From Pseudomonadota bacterium (GTDB taxonomy: Bacteria > Pseudomonadota > Gammaproteobacteria > Burkholderiales > Burkholderiaceae_C), in the NCBI GenBank assembly GCA_018242005.1, contig JAFECU010000302.1:1-40932 (forward strand): a DNA stretch of 40,932 bases. The letters run 5' to 3'. The position numbers and the translations under genes were made by a program. Positions 9,372-20,645 of the stretch are shown here, piece by piece; the stretch's first letter is position 1; every line of letters starts with the position of its first letter. Under the pieces are notes generated by a model. The model was given only the letters and a program-made list of their open reading frames with translations. It was not told the origin of the DNA and made no database searches.

Positions 9372-10601
9372 TCAGAAGTTCCCCACGATGAAGTCCTTGA
9401 AGCGGCCAAACGCGGTCTTCACCGAGCCGCTCTTGGCCGCCACCTTGAAGCCGCGCAGGCGCGCCAGGCGCGCCTCTTCCAGCAGGCCCATGACGGTGGC
9501 CGCGCGCGGCTGGGCGATCATGTCGGCCAGCGCGCTCGAATACTTCGGCAGGCCGCGGCGCACGGGCTTCAAGAAAATGTCCTCGCCCAGCTCCACCATG
9601 CCCGGCATGACCGAGCTGCCGCCCGTGAGCACGATGCCCGACGACAGCACCTCCTCGTAGCCCGACTCGCGCACCACCTGCTGCACGAGCGAGAAGATCT
9701 CCTCCACGCGCGGCTCGATGACGCCGGCCAGCGCCTGCTTGGACAGCATGCGCGGGCTGCGGTCGCCCAGGCCCGGCACCTCGACCTGCGCCTCGGGGTC
9801 GGCCAGCAGCTGCTTGGCGTATCCGCTCTCGACCTTGATGTCCTCGGCATCCTTCGTGGGTGTGCGCAGCGCCATGGCGATGTCGCTGGTGATCAGGTCG
9901 CCGGCAATCGGTATCACGGCCGTGTGGCGGATCGCACCGCCCGTGAAAATGGCCACGTCGGTCGTGCCCGCGCCGATGTCCACCACGGCCACGCCGAGCT
10001 CGCGCTCGTCATCGGTCAGCACGGCCTGGCTGGAAGCCAGCGGATTGAGCATGAGCTGTTCGACCTCCAGGCCGCAGCGGCGCACGCATTTGATGATGTT
10101 CTCGGCCGCGCTCTGCGCGCCCGTGACGATGTGGATCTTGGCCTCCAGACGGATGCCGCTCATGCCGATGGGCTCCTTCACGTCCTGCCCGTCGATCACG
10201 AACTCCTGCGGCTCCACGAGCAGCAGGCGCTGGTCGCTCGAGATGTTGATGGCCTTGGCGGTCTCGACCACGCGCGCCACGTCGGCCGGCGTGACCTCCT
10301 TGTCCTTCACGGCCACCATGCCGCTGGAGTTGAGCCCGCGGATATGGCTGCCCGTGATGCCGGTGTAGACGCGCTGGATCTTGCAGTCGGCCATCAGCTC
10401 GGCCTCTTTCAGGGCCTGCTGGATGCTCTGCACCGTGGCGTCGATGTTCACCACCACGCCGCGCTTGAGGCCATTGCTAGGTGCCACGCCCAGGCCGGCG
10501 AGCTTGAGCTCGCCTCCGGGCAACACCTCGGCCACCACGGCCATGACCTTGGCCGTGCCAATGTCCAGCCCCACGACCACATCTTTGTACTCTCTTGCCA
10601 T
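9372..10601 (-). CDS. ftsA: Cell division protein FtsA
   Basis: FtsA is an actin-like ATPase that tethers FtsZ to the membrane. The 409-residue protein starts MAREYKDVVVGLDIGTAKV, the phosphate-1 loop being GLDIGTAKV (11-19). It has the SHS2-type 1C domain (NGLKRGVVVNIDATVQSIQQ), VVDIGAGTTDVAIF as the phosphate-2 loop, and VLTGGSSVMPGM as the adenosine motif. The C-terminus GRFKDFIVGNF is the amphipathic membrane-targeting helix. It starts 19 bases after ftsQ; the ATG at 10601 is fixed by the conserved N-terminus. Confidence 0.98.
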   Translation of the reverse strand: MAREYKDVVVGLDIGTAKVMAVVAEVLPGGELKLAGLGVAPSNGLKRGVVVNIDATVQSIQQALKEAELMADCKIQRVYTGITGSHIRGLNSSGMVAVKDKEVTPADVARVVETAKAINISSDQRLLLVEPQEFVIDGQDVKEPIGMSGIRLEAKIHIVTGAQSAAENIIKCVRRCGLEVEQLMLNPLASSQAVLTDDERELGVAVVDIGAGTTDVAIFTGGAIRHTAVIPIAGDLITSDIAMALRTPTKDAEDIKVESGYAKQLLADPEAQVEVPGLGDRSPRMLSKQALAGVIEPRVEEIFSLVQQVVRESGYEEVLSSGIVLTGGSSVMPGMVELGEDIFLKPVRRGLPKYSSALADMIAQPRAATVMGLLEEARLARLRGFKVAAKSGSVKTAFGRFKDFIVGNF

Positions 10602-10620
10602 AGTTCTTTCGTCCTGCCCC

Positions 10621-11511
10621 TCAGTTGTTCTTTGACGCCGTGCGCGCCTGTGCCGCCGTCCGCGCCGCCGTCCGTGCCGCTGCCGCGGCGCGCGTCGCCG
10701 CTGCCCGTTCGGCCGCACGCTGCGCGGTCACGCGCTGCGCCTCGTTGGCCACCGTGGTCACCCCGCGCAGGCGCAGCGCATAGCCGTCGGCGTAGCGCAG
10801 GTCGGCGTATTCCAGTGCGTCCGCCCGACGCCCCTGCTGTTGCGCCACGCCGGGCAGGGTGTGCACCAGGCGAGCTGCGCGTTCCAGCATCAGATCCTTC
10901 GTGCCGCTGCCCAGCTCCAGCACGGCGCCGCCGACGAGCAGGACACGCCAGCTGCCGTTGCCCGTGAGCTCCAGCTGGTCAATGTGCGGACCCAGCGGGG
11001 CGAGCACCGTGGCGAGCTGGCGCGCCATGTCCAGCATCTCGGCCGAGCGTTCGGGGGCGCCCATCAGGCGCGGCAGGCCTTCCTGCTCCACGTCGTCGGC
11101 GTCGGCCTCGAAGACCTGGCCCTGGCTGTCCACCAGCGTGGCGCTGCCCTCGGGGCCCCAATAGGCGGCCACGTCATGCTCCTGCAGCCGCACGCGCAGG
11201 CCGCTGGGGAATTCGCGGCGCACATGGGCGCTGCGCACCCAGGGCACCTGCTCGAAGGCAGTGCGCGCGGCCTCCAGGTCCACGGTGAAGAAGTTGCCCG
11301 CGAGCTGCGGCGCCACGTTGGCGCGCAGGCTCAGGGCGCTGGTGTGCACCAGGTCGCCCTCGACGGCGATATGCCCGATGGCGAACGCCGGCTGGCGCAG
11401 CAGCCAGGCCCCTGCCGCCCCCAGCACGCCCAGGGCGAAGCCCACGAACAGGACCGTGGCGGTCATGTTCATGAGGCGTACGTCCAGCGGTGCGGGCTGC
11501 GTGGCGTTCAT
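10621..11511 (-). CDS. ftsQ: Cell division protein FtsQ with Ala/Arg-rich tail
   Basis: FtsQ is a bitopic divisome protein bridging early and late proteins. The 296-residue product has a short cytoplasmic N-terminus, one transmembrane helix at about 17-38, a POTRA domain at about 43-115 ([12 protein letters not shown] onwards) and the FtsQ/DivIB beta domain to about 255. The last 40 residues are low-complexity Ala, Arg and Thr (for example [19 protein letters not shown]), encoded by imperfect GCCGCCGTCC-type repeats, and reach beyond the usual FtsQ end into the periplasm. The start at 11511 overlaps the ddl stop by 4 bases. Confidence 0.95.
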   Translation of the reverse strand: MNATQPAPLDVRLMNMTATVLFVGFALGVLGAAGAWLLRQPAFAIGHIAVEGDLVHTSALSLRANVAPQLAGNFFTVDLEAARTAFEQVPWVRSAHVRREFPSGLRVRLQEHDVAAYWGPEGSATLVDSQGQVFEADADDVEQEGLPRLMGAPERSAEMLDMARQLATVLAPLGPHIDQLELTGNGSWRVLLVGGAVLELGSGTKDLMLERAARLVHTLPGVAQQQGRRADALEYADLRYADGYALRLRGVTTVANEAQRVTAQRAAERAAATRAAAAARTAARTAAQARTASKNN

Positions 11512-12503
11512 GCGTGCTCCTGCGCTCCGGTCGCGCCACGACCCTGCAGCGCATCGAGCGATGCGCTGGCCAGGATCTGCAGGCACAGGTCGGGGTAGTC
11601 GATGCCGCTGGCCTTGGCCGCCATGGGCACGAGCGAGTGCCCCGTCATGCCGGGCGAGGTGTTGATCTCCAGCAAAAAGGGCTTGCGGTCGCCCTTGCGG
11701 ATCATGATGTCGGCGCGCGCCCAGCCGCGGCAGCCCAGAGTGCGAAAGGCCTGCACCACGATGCGCTGGATCTCGCGCTCCTCGGCCGGGCTCAATCCGC
11801 TCGGGCAGTGATACTGCGTGACGTCGGTGAAATACTTGTTCTGGTAGTCGTAGTTGCCTTCCGGCGCCACGATGCGGATCACCGGCAGCGCGCGCGCCGC
11901 CGCGCCCTGGCCCAGCACGGGACAGGTGGTCTCGTCGCCGTCGATGAACTGCTCGCACAGCACCTCGGGGTCGTGCTGGGCGGCGAGGCGGTAGGCCTGC
12001 TCGCACTGGCCGAGCGAGGTGACCTTGGTCAGCCCAATGGTCGAGCCCTCACGCGAGGGCTTGACGATCATGGGCGTGCCCAGCTCCTGGAAGGCCTGGG
12101 CCGTCTCGGCGCTGCTCGCGACCAGGCGCCAGTCCGGCGTCGGCAGGCCCTCGAAGCGCCAGATGCGCTTGGTCATGATCTTGTCCATGGCAATCGCCGA
12201 GGCCATCACGCCGGGGCCGGTGTAGGGGATGCCCAGCAGTTCCAGCGCACCCTGTACCGTGCCGTCCTCGCCATGGCGACCATGCAGCGCGATGAAGCAG
12301 CGCTGGTAGCCGTGGGTCTTGAGTTCGGACAGGTCGGCATGCGCAGGGTCGAAGGCATGGGCATCGACGCCGCGCGAGCGCAGCGCCTGCAGCACGCCGC
12401 CGCCGGACATGAGCGAGACCTCGCGCTCGGACGAGTCACCGCCCATGAGCACCGCCACCTTGCCCAGGGCCTGCACGTTGATTTTTGGATCCTTTTGGCT
12501 CAT
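11508..12503 (-). CDS. ddl: D-alanine--D-alanine ligase
   Basis: This ATP-grasp enzyme makes the D-Ala-D-Ala dipeptide that MurF adds. The 331-residue protein has [14 protein letters not shown] at 21-34 (the glycine-rich first domain), the ATP-grasp lid with [16 protein letters not shown], and the C-terminal [20 protein letters not shown] with the Mg-binding Glu and Asn, then [10 protein letters not shown]. The ATG at 12503 overlaps the murC stop by one base (TAATG). The dcw location and sequence correspond to the DdlB type. Confidence 0.97.
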   Translation of the reverse strand: MSQKDPKINVQALGKVAVLMGGDSSEREVSLMSGGGVLQALRSRGVDAHAFDPAHADLSELKTHGYQRCFIALHGRHGEDGTVQGALELLGIPYTGPGVMASAIAMDKIMTKRIWRFEGLPTPDWRLVASSAETAQAFQELGTPMIVKPSREGSTIGLTKVTSLGQCEQAYRLAAQHDPEVLCEQFIDGDETTCPVLGQGAAARALPVIRIVAPEGNYDYQNKYFTDVTQYHCPSGLSPAEEREIQRIVVQAFRTLGCRGWARADIMIRKGDRKPFLLEINTSPGMTGHSLVPMAAKASGIDYPDLCLQILASASLDALQGRGATGAQEHA

Positions 12504-13933
12504 TACGACTGTCCTTCCTGCGTAGGAAGCTCGCTTTTTTGTAGTAATTCGACGATCTTTGCGGGCACGGCGCCGATGGAGCCCGCCCCCATGCACAGAA
12601 CCACGTCGCCGTCCCTGGCGCTGGATGCGATGCGCTGGGGCAGTTCGGCGATGTCGTCGATGAACACCGGCTCCACACTGCCGGCCACGCGCAGCGCGCG
12701 CGCCAGCGAGCGGCCATCGGCGGCCACAATGGGCGCCTCCCCGGCCGCATAGACCTCGGTCAGCAGCACGGCGTCGGCGCTGCCCAGCACCTTGACGAAA
12801 TCCTCGAAGCAGTCACGCGTGCGGCTGTAGCGGTGCGGCTGGAAGGCCAGTACCAGGCGTCGCCCGGGGAAGGCGCCGCGCGCGGCCGCCAGCGTGGCCG
12901 CCATCTCCACGGGGTGGTGGCCGTAGTCCTCGATGAGCGTGAAGCGCCCGCCGTCCTGCGTGGGCAGCTCGCCATGGCGCTGGAAGCGCCGGCCCACGCC
13001 GGTGAAAGCCGCCAGCGCGCGCAGCACGGCCTCGTCGGGCACGTTGAGCTCGGTGGCCACGGCAATCGTCGCCAGGGCGTTGAGCACGTTGTGCTCGCCG
13101 ACAAGGTTCAGCACCACGTCAAGATCCGGCAGCGTGACACCGTTGCGCCGCAGCACCGTGAAGTGCATCTGCGTGCCCACGGCGCGCACGTTGACGGCGC
13201 GCACCTCGGCGTCCTCGGACAGGCCGTAGCTGGTGATGGGGCAGTTCACGCGCGGCAGGATGTCGCGGATGGCCGGGTTGTCGATGCACAGGATGGCCGT
13301 GCCGTAGAACGGCATGCGGTGCAGAAAGTCCACGAAGGCCTGCTTGAGCCGCCCGAAGTCATGACCGTAGGTCTCCATGTGGTCGGCGTCGATGTTGGTG
13401 ACGACGGCCATCACGGGCAGCAGGTTCAGGAACGAGGCGTCGGACTCGTCGGCCTCGACCACGATGAATTCGCCCTGCCCCAGCTTGGCGTTGGTGCCGG
13501 CGCTGTTCAGGCGCCCGCCGATCACGAAGGTGGGGTCGAGCCCGCCCTCGGCCAGCACGCTGGCCACCAGGCTGGTGGTCGTCGTCTTGCCGTGCGCGCC
13601 GGCGATCGCAATGCCCTTGCGCAGGCGCATGAGCTCGGCCAGCATCACGGCGCGCGGCACGACGGGGATCTTCTTCTCGCGCGCGGCCAGCACCTCGGGG
13701 TTGTCCTGCTGCACGGCCGTAGAGGTCACGACAGCGTCGGCCCCCGCGATATGCGCGGCCGCATGGCCCACATGGGTGGCCACGCCCAGCGCGCTCAGGC
13801 GCCGAAGCGTGGCACTGTCGGACAGGTCTGAACCCGAGATGCCGTAGCCCAGGTTGTGCAGCACCTCTGCAATGCCGCACATACCGGCACCACCCACGCC
13901 GACGAAATGGATGTTGCGAATGGCCTGTTTCAT
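12503..13933 (-). CDS. murC: UDP-N-acetylmuramate--L-alanine ligase MurC
   Basis: MurC adds L-Ala to UDP-MurNAc, the first amino-acid step of the peptide stem, in the cytoplasm. The 476-residue protein has [12 protein letters not shown] at 9-20 (UDP-binding domain), the P-loop [10 protein letters not shown] at 111-120, EADESDASF with the Mg-binding acids, DYGHHPVEM near residue 340 and FQPHRYSRT near 370. Length and all Mur-ligase motifs are normal. It overlaps murG by 4 bases upstream and ddl by one base downstream. Confidence 0.98.
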   Translation of the reverse strand: MKQAIRNIHFVGVGGAGMCGIAEVLHNLGYGISGSDLSDSATLRRLSALGVATHVGHAAAHIAGADAVVTSTAVQQDNPEVLAAREKKIPVVPRAVMLAELMRLRKGIAIAGAHGKTTTTSLVASVLAEGGLDPTFVIGGRLNSAGTNAKLGQGEFIVVEADESDASFLNLLPVMAVVTNIDADHMETYGHDFGRLKQAFVDFLHRMPFYGTAILCIDNPAIRDILPRVNCPITSYGLSEDAEVRAVNVRAVGTQMHFTVLRRNGVTLPDLDVVLNLVGEHNVLNALATIAVATELNVPDEAVLRALAAFTGVGRRFQRHGELPTQDGGRFTLIEDYGHHPVEMAATLAAARGAFPGRRLVLAFQPHRYSRTRDCFEDFVKVLGSADAVLLTEVYAAGEAPIVAADGRSLARALRVAGSVEPVFIDDIAELPQRIASSARDGDVVLCMGAGSIGAVPAKIVELLQKSELPTQEGQS

Positions 13934-14994
13934 GATGCCAGCTCCTCACAGGCGGAAACCACCTCACGGGTGGCCTGGGTCTTTTGCATGGTTTTGGCCT
14001 TCAGAGCCCGCTCCAACAGCGCGGGGCGCTCCATATTCAATAGCATATCGGCCAGGCCGCGTGCCGTCAGATCGGCCTGCTGCACGAGCCAGCCGCCGCC
14101 CGCGTCCACGAGGAAGCGCGCGTTGCTCGTCTGATGGTCGTCCACCGCATGCGGGAAGGGCACGAACACCGCGGCCGCGCCCACGGCGGCGATCTCGGTG
14201 ACGGTGCTCGCACCCGCGCGGCAGACGATGACGTCGGCCTCGGCAAACGCCGCGGCCGTGTCCTCGATGAAGGGCGTGAGCTCGGCCTGCACGCCCGCGG
14301 CCTGGTAGTTGGCGCGCAGCTGCTCGATCTGCGTGGCGCCACTCTGATGTGTGACCCGGGGGCGCTCGCCCTCGGGAATCAGCGCCAGGGCCTGCGGCAC
14401 GATGTCATTGAGCGCGCGCGCGCCCAGGCTGCCGCCCACCACCAACAGCCTCAAGGGGCCGCTGCGCCCCGCAAAGCGCGCGGCCGGGTCGGCCTGCCGT
14501 GTGAACGCCGCGCGCAGCGGATTGCCCACCCACTGGCCCTTCTTGAACACATGGGGGAAGGCCGTGAAGATACGGTCGGCCACGCCGGCCAGCACGCGGT
14601 TTGCCAGGCCGGCGACCGAGTTCTGCTCGTGCAACACCAGCGGCTTGCCGGCCAGCACGGCCATCATGCCGCCGGGAAAGGTGACATAGCCGCCCATGCC
14701 CAGCACCACGGCCGGCTTGACCCGTCGCACCACGGCCAGCGCCTGCCAGAACGCACGCAGCAGTCTGAGGGGCAGCAGGGCCAGCGTCAGCAGGCCTTTG
14801 CCGCGCACACCCGAGAAGTCGATCGTCTCCAGCGCAAAACCCTGCTGCGGCACGATGCGCGACTCCATGCTGCCCGGCGTGCCCAGCCAGCGCACCTGCC
14901 AGCCGCGCGCGCGCAGTTCCTCGGCCACGGCCAGGCCCGGGAAGATGTGGCCGCCGGTGCCGCCGGCCATGATGAGGGCGGTCCTCTGCGTCAT
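13930..14994 (-). CDS. murG: Lipid II synthase MurG
   Basis: MurG is the GT28 glycosyltransferase that adds GlcNAc to lipid I at the inner face of the membrane. The 354-residue protein has the G-loop [12 protein letters not shown] at 11-22, the second loop [23 protein letters not shown], the third loop [13 protein letters not shown] at the start of the C-terminal domain, and [20 protein letters not shown] for UDP-GlcNAc binding. It overlaps ftsW and murC by 4 bases each. Confidence 0.98.
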   Translation of the reverse strand: MTQRTALIMAGGTGGHIFPGLAVAEELRARGWQVRWLGTPGSMESRIVPQQGFALETIDFSGVRGKGLLTLALLPLRLLRAFWQALAVVRRVKPAVVLGMGGYVTFPGGMMAVLAGKPLVLHEQNSVAGLANRVLAGVADRIFTAFPHVFKKGQWVGNPLRAAFTRQADPAARFAGRSGPLRLLVVGGSLGARALNDIVPQALALIPEGERPRVTHQSGATQIEQLRANYQAAGVQAELTPFIEDTAAAFAEADVIVCRAGASTVTEIAAVGAAAVFVPFPHAVDDHQTSNARFLVDAGGGWLVQQADLTARGLADMLLNMERPALLERALKAKTMQKTQATREVVSACEELAS

Positions 14995-16262
14995 GCGCGC
15001 CCCCCTCTCATCAACAGCTTGTTCTCGTAATCCACCCGCAGCACGACGGCGATGGCGACCAGGTTCATGAGGATGGCCGAGCCGCCAAAGCTCATGAGCG
15101 GCAGCGTCAAACCCTTGGTGGGCAGCGCGCCCAGGTTCACGCCCATGTTGATGAAGGCCTGAAAGCCCATCCAGATGCCCACGCCCTGGGCCACCAGGCC
15201 CGAGAACACGCGGTCCAGCGTAATCGCCTGGCGGCCGATCTGCATGATGCGGCGTGTGAGCCAGAGGAACAGCACGATGAGCACCAGTACGCCGACAAGG
15301 CCGAACTCCTCGCCGATCACGGACAGCAGGAAGTCGGTGTGCGCCTCGGGCAGCCAGTGCAGCTTCTCCACGCTGCCCCCCAGGCCCACGCCGAAGATCT
15401 CGCCGCGGCCTATGGCGATGAGCGCGTGCGACAGCTGGTAGCCCTTGCCGAGCGCATGCGCCTCGCTGAACGGGTCGAGGTAGGCAAAGATGCGCTCGCG
15501 CCGCCAGGAGCTGGTCATCACGATCATGGCAAACGCGCCCACCAGCACGGCGGCGATCAGGAAGAACATGCGCGCGTTCACGCCGCCCAGAAACAATATG
15601 CCCATGGCGATCACGGCAATCACCATGAAGGCGCCCATGTCGGGCTCGGCCAGCAGCAGCGCGCCGACGATGGCCACGGCCGCACCCATCGGCAGCACGG
15701 CGCGGAAGAACCGCTCCTTGACATCCATCTTGCGCACCATGTAGTCGGCGGCATAGATCAGCACGGCGAACTTGGCCAGCTCCGAGGGCTGGAAGTTCAT
15801 GAGCCCCAGGCTAAGCCAGCGCCGGGCACCGTTGACCACCGTCCCCACATGGGGAATCAGCACCGCAAACAGCAGCGCAATCGACGCCAGGAACAGCGTG
15901 CGCGCCACGCGCTCCCAGGTGTTCATGGGCACCTGGAAGGCCAGCAGCGCGGCCACGAAGCCCACACCTATGGCCACCACGTGGCGCGCCACGAAATGCG
16001 TGGAGGCGATATTGCCAAAGCGCGGGTTGTCGGGCATCGCGATGGAGGCCGAATACACCATGACCACGCTGAAGGCCAGCAGCAGCACCACTACCCACAG
16101 CAGCGCCTGGTCAAAACCCAGCACATGGGCGGGCGTGGCCGCGGTGCGGCGGTATTCGGTGCCGCCCACGCGCACGGGCAACTGGTCGGCGGCCTCGGCC
16201 GGACGGGAGCCGGCCAGGGCGCGCAGGCGTTGCCATAGGTTGGGACGTGCGACGGCACTCAT
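14991..16262 (-). CDS. ftsW: Septal peptidoglycan polymerase FtsW (SEDS)
   Basis: FtsW is the SEDS glycosyltransferase that polymerises lipid II at the septum with FtsI. The 423-residue protein has a cytoplasmic N-terminus of about 50 residues, then about ten transmembrane helices starting at [20 protein letters not shown]. The conserved loop is present with [20 protein letters not shown] and FGLVGVL, and the C-terminal block [17 protein letters not shown] is intact. The N-terminal extension before helix 1 is longer than in E. coli and contains polar, repeat-free sequence. It overlaps murD and murG by 4 bases each. Confidence 0.97.
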   Translation of the reverse strand: MSAVARPNLWQRLRALAGSRPAEAADQLPVRVGGTEYRRTAATPAHVLGFDQALLWVVVLLLAFSVVMVYSASIAMPDNPRFGNIASTHFVARHVVAIGVGFVAALLAFQVPMNTWERVARTLFLASIALLFAVLIPHVGTVVNGARRWLSLGLMNFQPSELAKFAVLIYAADYMVRKMDVKERFFRAVLPMGAAVAIVGALLLAEPDMGAFMVIAVIAMGILFLGGVNARMFFLIAAVLVGAFAMIVMTSSWRRERIFAYLDPFSEAHALGKGYQLSHALIAIGRGEIFGVGLGGSVEKLHWLPEAHTDFLLSVIGEEFGLVGVLVLIVLFLWLTRRIMQIGRQAITLDRVFSGLVAQGVGIWMGFQAFINMGVNLGALPTKGLTLPLMSFGGSAILMNLVAIAVVLRVDYENKLLMRGGRA

Positions 16263-18028
16263 GCGTGGCCTCCTGAGAGCGGCTGACCCGCGTCCTCGGC
16301 CAGCGCCTGCACGGCAGCGCAGAACACCTGGGCGCGGTGGGCGTAGTTGTCAAACATGTCCAGGCTGGCGCAGGCCGGGGACATCAGCACCGCATCGCCC
16401 GCATGGGCGCGCTGACTTGCAAGTTGCACGGCCTCGGGCAGGGTCGCGGCATCGAGCAGCGGCACGCCGCAGCCCTGCAATGCCGTGCGGATCTGCGGTG
16501 CGTCGCGGCCTATGAGCACCACCGTGCGCACATGGCGAGCCACGGGCGCGGCCAGCGGAGAAAAGTCCTGGCCCTTGCCGTCCCCGCCCAGGATGAGCAC
16601 CAGGCGCCGGTCGGCCCCGAGGCCCGTCAACGCCGCCACGGTCGCACCCACGTTCGTGCCCTTGCTGTCGTCGAAATATTCCACCTCGCGCACCATGCCT
16701 ATGGGTTCGACGCGGTGCGGCTCGCCACGGTATTCGCGCAGCTCATAGAGCATGGGCGCAAGCGGGCAGCCCGCCGCCTGGGCCAGCGCCAGGGCCGCCA
16801 GCGCGTTGCAGGCGTTGTGCCGGCCGCGGATGCGCAGCGCGTCGGCCGGCATGAGGCGCTGTATGTGCAACTCCGCCTGCTGCTGGGCCTTGCCAGCCTT
16901 GCCGCGGGCTGCGGTTTCGTCGGCCTCATGGGCGCGCACCAGCCAGGCCATGCCGCTCACGACCTCGATGCCAAAGTCGCCCGGGCGCTCGGGCATGTCG
17001 CCACCAAAGGTGACATGGGCGCGCAGCTGGGGCTTTTGCAGCTTGACGCGAACCGGCTGCGGCAGCATGGCCATGACGGCCGGGTCCTCGCGGTTGAGCA
17101 CCATCAGGCCGCCGCGGCCGAAGATGCGCGCCTTGGCCTGGGCATAGGCCTGCAGGCTGCCATGCCAGTCCAGGTGGTCCTGGGTGACGTTGAGGACGGC
17201 GGCGGCCGTGGGATCGAAACCCGTCACGCCGTCGAGCTGGAAACTCGACAGCTCCAGCACCCAGACCTCCGGCAGATCCTCTGCGTCGATGCGTTCGGCC
17301 AGGGTGTCCAGAAGCGTGGGGCCGATGTTGCCAGCCACAGCGACGGTCTTGCCTGCACCCTGCACCAGTCGTCCGGTGAGCGAGGTCACGGTGGTCTTGC
17401 CATTGGTGCCGGTAATCGCCAGCACGGCGGGTGCATAGCCCTGGCTGGCGCGCAGCTCGCCCAGCGCCATGGCAAAGAGGTCCAACTCGCCGCAAACGCC
17501 TATCTCGCGCGCGTTTGCAGCCGTGACTAGCGTGGCAATTTCGGCGGGGCGCAGGCCCGGCGAGCGGTACACGGCATCGATTCTGCGGCCCTCGAGCAGG
17601 GCCGCGTCCATGGACCCGGCGACAAAGCGCGCCTGGGGCAGCTCAGCGCGCAGGGTCGCGAGCTGCGGTGGCTGCTCGCGCGTATCGGCCACGGTGACCT
17701 CGGCGCCGCGGCGCGCGCACCAGCGCGCCATGGCCATGCCCGAGGCGCCCAGGCCCAGGATCAGCACACTCTGGCCCGCCAGCCGTGGCGCTGCCTCGGC
17801 ACTGCGGCTTTCCGTTGCGGCCTGCTGCTGCGCTTGCACAGGTGGCGCCTCGGGTTCCGGAGCTGCGGGCGCTGCCTCTTCGGGCGTGCCCATGTCGGCA
17901 AAGATGCGCGCGACGAACTCGGCCGCCTGCGCGGCGGCTGACACCGCCGGCGCCTGATAGTCGTGGGCCGGCGCGACCGGCGCAGGCGCCTGGCCGGGTT
18001 GCAGGGGAACTTGGGGCTCGTGGTTCAT
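16259..18028 (-). CDS. murD: UDP-MurNAc-L-Ala--D-glutamate ligase MurD, long N-terminal extension
   Basis: MurD adds D-Glu to UDP-MurNAc-L-Ala. The product is 589 residues, well over the usual 440-500. The catalytic part starts near residue 85: [16 protein letters not shown] (88-103), P-loop GTNGKTTVT (207-215), [29 protein letters not shown] and [11 protein letters not shown]. Residues 1-82 form an Ala/Pro/Glu/Gln-rich, probably disordered tail that includes a possible short helix ([16 protein letters not shown]). The ATG at 18028 overlaps the mraY stop by 4 bases, which supports translation of the tail. A smaller insertion lies around [18 protein letters not shown]. The role of the tail is unknown. 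Confidence 0.95.
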   Translation of the reverse strand: MNHEPQVPLQPGQAPAPVAPAHDYQAPAVSAAAQAAEFVARIFADMGTPEEAAPAAPEPEAPPVQAQQQAATESRSAEAAPRLAGQSVLILGLGASGMAMARWCARRGAEVTVADTREQPPQLATLRAELPQARFVAGSMDAALLEGRRIDAVYRSPGLRPAEIATLVTAANAREIGVCGELDLFAMALGELRASQGYAPAVLAITGTNGKTTVTSLTGRLVQGAGKTVAVAGNIGPTLLDTLAERIDAEDLPEVWVLELSSFQLDGVTGFDPTAAAVLNVTQDHLDWHGSLQAYAQAKARIFGRGGLMVLNREDPAVMAMLPQPVRVKLQKPQLRAHVTFGGDMPERPGDFGIEVVSGMAWLVRAHEADETAARGKAGKAQQQAELHIQRLMPADALRIRGRHNACNALAALALAQAAGCPLAPMLYELREYRGEPHRVEPIGMVREVEYFDDSKGTNVGATVAALTGLGADRRLVLILGGDGKGQDFSPLAAPVARHVRTVVLIGRDAPQIRTALQGCGVPLLDAATLPEAVQLASQRAHAGDAVLMSPACASLDMFDNYAHRAQVFCAAVQALAEDAGQPLSGGHA

Positions 18029-19203
18029 CGCAGTTTCAGGGTGGACAGGCCCACGAGGCACAGCAGCATGGTGATGATCCAGAAACGCACGACGACCTGG
18101 GTCTCCTTCCAGCCGCTCTTTTCGAAATGGTGGTGCAGCGGCGCCATCTTCAACAGGCGCCGGCCTTCGCCGTAGCGGCGCTTGGTGAATTTGAACCAGG
18201 TCACCTGCAGCATCACCGACAGGGCCTCGACCACGAAGATGCCGCCCATGATGGCCAGCACGATCTCCTGGCGCACGATGACGGCGATGGTGCCCAGGGC
18301 CGCGCCCAGGGCCAGCGCACCCACGTCGCCCATGAACACCTGGGCCGGGTGGGCGTTGAACCACAGAAAGGCCAGGCCCGAGCCGGCCATGGCCGCGCAG
18401 AAGATCATGAGCTCGCCCGAGCCGGGAATATGGGGGAACAGCAGGTACTTGGCAAAGCCGGCATTGCCCGTCACATAGGCAAAGATGCCCAGGGAGGCGC
18501 CGACCATGATGACGGGCATGATGGCGAGGCCATCCAGGCCATCGGTCAGGTTCACGGCATTGCTTGCGCCCACGATGACCAAATAGGTCAGGATCACGAA
18601 GCCCAGCACGCCCAGCGGGTAACTGACCTCCTTGAAAAAGGGCAGGAGCAGGCCGGCCTTTGGCGGCAGGTCCAGAGAGAAGCCCGACTTGACCCAGGCG
18701 ACGAAGAGCTCCAGCACGCGCATGTTGGAGTTCTCGGAGATGCTGAACACCAGGTACAGCGCCGCGGCCAGGCCGATCAGCGACTGCCAGAAATACTTCT
18801 CGCGCGAACGCATGCCCTCGGGGTCCTTGTTGACCACCTTGCGCCAGTCATCCACCCAGCCTATGGCGCCAAAGCCCAGGGTGACCACGAGCACGATCCA
18901 CACGAAACGGTTGGACAGATCGAACCACAGCAGCGTCGAGATGGTGATGGCGCCCAGGATGAGCACACCGCCCATGGTGGGCGTGCCACTCTTGGACAGG
19001 TGCGACTGCATGGCATAGCCACGTATGGGCTGGCCGATCTTGAGCGCCGTCAGCATGCGGATGACGCGCGGGCCCGCGGCCAGGCCGATGACCAGCGCCG
19101 TGAGCGCGGCCATCACGGCGCGGAACGTGATGTACTGGAACACGCGCAGAAAGCCGAACTCGGGCGACAGGCCCTGCAGCCATTGCGACAGCATCAGGAG
19201 CAT
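18025..19203 (-). CDS. mraY: Phospho-MurNAc-pentapeptide transferase MraY
   Basis: MraY transfers phospho-MurNAc-pentapeptide to undecaprenyl phosphate, giving lipid I. The 392-residue protein has about ten transmembrane helices and the conserved cytoplasmic loops: [25 protein letters not shown] with the Asp pair, [24 protein letters not shown] and [15 protein letters not shown] chose the ATG at 19203 (MLLMLSQWL), overlapping the end of murF by 10 bases; the ATG at 19194 (MLSQWL) is an alternative that overlaps the murF stop as TGATG and would be ideal for reinitiation. Confidence 0.97.
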   Translation of the reverse strand: MLLMLSQWLQGLSPEFGFLRVFQYITFRAVMAALTALVIGLAAGPRVIRMLTALKIGQPIRGYAMQSHLSKSGTPTMGGVLILGAITISTLLWFDLSNRFVWIVLVVTLGFGAIGWVDDWRKVVNKDPEGMRSREKYFWQSLIGLAAALYLVFSISENSNMRVLELFVAWVKSGFSLDLPPKAGLLLPFFKEVSYPLGVLGFVILTYLVIVGASNAVNLTDGLDGLAIMPVIMVGASLGIFAYVTGNAGFAKYLLFPHIPGSGELMIFCAAMAGSGLAFLWFNAHPAQVFMGDVGALALGAALGTIAVIVRQEIVLAIMGGIFVVEALSVMLQVTWFKFTKRRYGEGRRLLKMAPLHHHFEKSGWKETQVVVRFWIITMLLCLVGLSTLKLR

Positions 19204-20645
19204 GAGCCCTCCTCCTGGATCGCCTGCACCACCTGCTCCATTCGCATGAATCGTGAACCCTTCACCAGCACGCTGCCCACTTCGGGCAGCCTTGCGCGCA
19301 CCGCGGCAATCAGCGCCGCCATGTCGTCGAAATGCCTTGCACCTGCCATATGCGCGCTCAATGCGCCCAGGGCAAACACCTGCTCTATGCCACGCTTGCG
19401 CGCATGTGCGCCGGCCTCGGCGTGGAACTGCGGCCCCTGGCTTCCCACCTCGCCCATGTCGCCGAGCACCAGCAGGCGCGGGCCGGGCAGCTCGGCCAGC
19501 ACGTCGATGGCGGCGCGCACCGAGTCGGGGTTGGCGTTGTAGCTGTCGTCCACCACCGTGATGGCACGGCCCTGGCACTGCACGGCCAGCGCGCGCGAGC
19601 GGCCCTTGACCGGCTCGAAGGCCGCGAGGCCCTGGGCGATGGCCGCCAGCGGCACGCCCGCGGCCAGGGCGCAGGCGGTGGCCGCCAGCGCATTGGTGAC
19701 GTTGTGGCGGCCGGCGATGAACAGGCGCGTGTCGAATGCGCCCTCAGGCGTGTGCACGCGCAGCTGCCAGGCGCCGTCAAGCCATTGCGCCGCGTCGCAA
19801 TACACGTCGGCAGACACCTGAGGTGCGCCGCCTCCCTCGCCCTTCTGGTGAGAGGGTTGGGGTGAGGGGCCGGCAACACCGGCAAAGGTGATGCAGCGGC
19901 GCCCGCCCGCCAGCTCGCGCCACAGCGGCGTGAATTCATCGGCCGCGGGGAACACCGCCACACCGTCGGCGGCCAGCGCGCTCAGCACGCTGCCGTTCTC
20001 GCGTGCCACGGCCTGCACGGTGTGCATGAATTCCAGATGCTCGCGCTGGGCGTTGTTCACCAGGGCCACGGTGGGCCGCGCAATGTCGGCCAGGTAGGCG
20101 ATCTCGCCCGGGTGGTTCATGCCCAGCTCGACCACCGCCGCCTCATGCGTCGCGCGCAGGCGCAGCAGCGTGAGCGGCAGGCCCACGTCGTTGTTGAAGT
20201 TGCCCTGCGTGGCCAGGGCAGCATCGCCCTTCCAGGCGCGCAGCACGGCCGCGATCATCTGCGTAACCGTGGTCTTGCCGTTGCTGCCCGTGACGGCGAT
20301 CAGCGGCAGCGCCCACTGCGCGCGCCAGCCGGCGGCCAGCACCCCCAGGGCCTCCAGGGTGTCGGGCACCTCTACGCCGGGCAGGCCCGCGGCCTCCAGC
20401 GCGCCATGGACGATGGCGCCGGCCGCGCCGGCCGCGCGCGCCCGCGGCAGGAAACCGTTGGCGTCAAAGCGCTCACCCTTGAGCGCCACGAACAGGTCGC
20501 CCGCGGCCAGCGTGCGCGTGTCGGTGTGCACGCGTGCGAGCGGCGTGGCGCCGTCGCCCACCAGGCGCGCGGCGGGAATGCGCGCGCGCAGCAGCTCAAA
20601 GGCCTGCTGCAGACTCATCATGGGGTTGTTGTTGGTGTGGCTCAT
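19194..20645 (-). CDS. murF: UDP-MurNAc-tripeptide--D-Ala-D-Ala ligase MurF, with repeat-encoded insert
   Basis: MurF adds D-Ala-D-Ala to UDP-MurNAc-tripeptide, finishing the pentapeptide precursor. The 483-residue protein has [17 protein letters not shown] at 41-57, the P-loop [10 protein letters not shown] at 119-128, [10 protein letters not shown] at 173-182, [12 protein letters not shown] and [10 protein letters not shown], all as expected. Between CITFAG and SADVYCD there is an extra loop, [18 protein letters not shown] (about 259-276), which is the translation of a palindromic repeat (19832-19873) and keeps the frame. It lies in the central domain before AGRHN, where a loop could be tolerated. 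The gene overlaps murE by 4 bases. The start could also be M9 or M10. Confidence 0.96.
   Translation of the reverse strand: MSHTNNNPMMSLQQAFELLRARIPAARLVGDGATPLARVHTDTRTLAAGDLFVALKGERFDANGFLPRARAAGAAGAIVHGALEAAGLPGVEVPDTLEALGVLAAGWRAQWALPLIAVTGSNGKTTVTQMIAAVLRAWKGDAALATQGNFNNDVGLPLTLLRLRATHEAAVVELGMNHPGEIAYLADIARPTVALVNNAQREHLEFMHTVQAVARENGSVLSALAADGVAVFPAADEFTPLWRELAGGRRCITFAGVAGPSPQPSHQKGEGGGAPQVSADVYCDAAQWLDGAWQLRVHTPEGAFDTRLFIAGRHNVTNALAATACALAAGVPLAAIAQGLAAFEPVKGRSRALAVQCQGRAITVVDDSYNANPDSVRAAIDVLAELPGPRLLVLGDMGEVGSQGPQFHAEAGAHARKRGIEQVFALGALSAHMAGARHFDDMAALIAAVRARLPEVGSVLVKGSRFMRMEQVVQAIQEEGSCS
19832..19873 (-). repeat. REP-like repeat inside murF
   Basis: The minus strand reads CCCCTCACCCCAACCCTCTC, then ACCAGAAGGGCGAGGGAG. 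The CCCTCACCCCAACCCTCTC...GAGGG form is a repeat I recognise from many proteobacterial intergenic regions, with CCCTC/GAGGG pairing. Here it lies in frame in murF and encodes [13 protein letters not shown] infer insertion into a coding region rather than chance, because the peptide is foreign to MurF. Confidence 0.7.
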
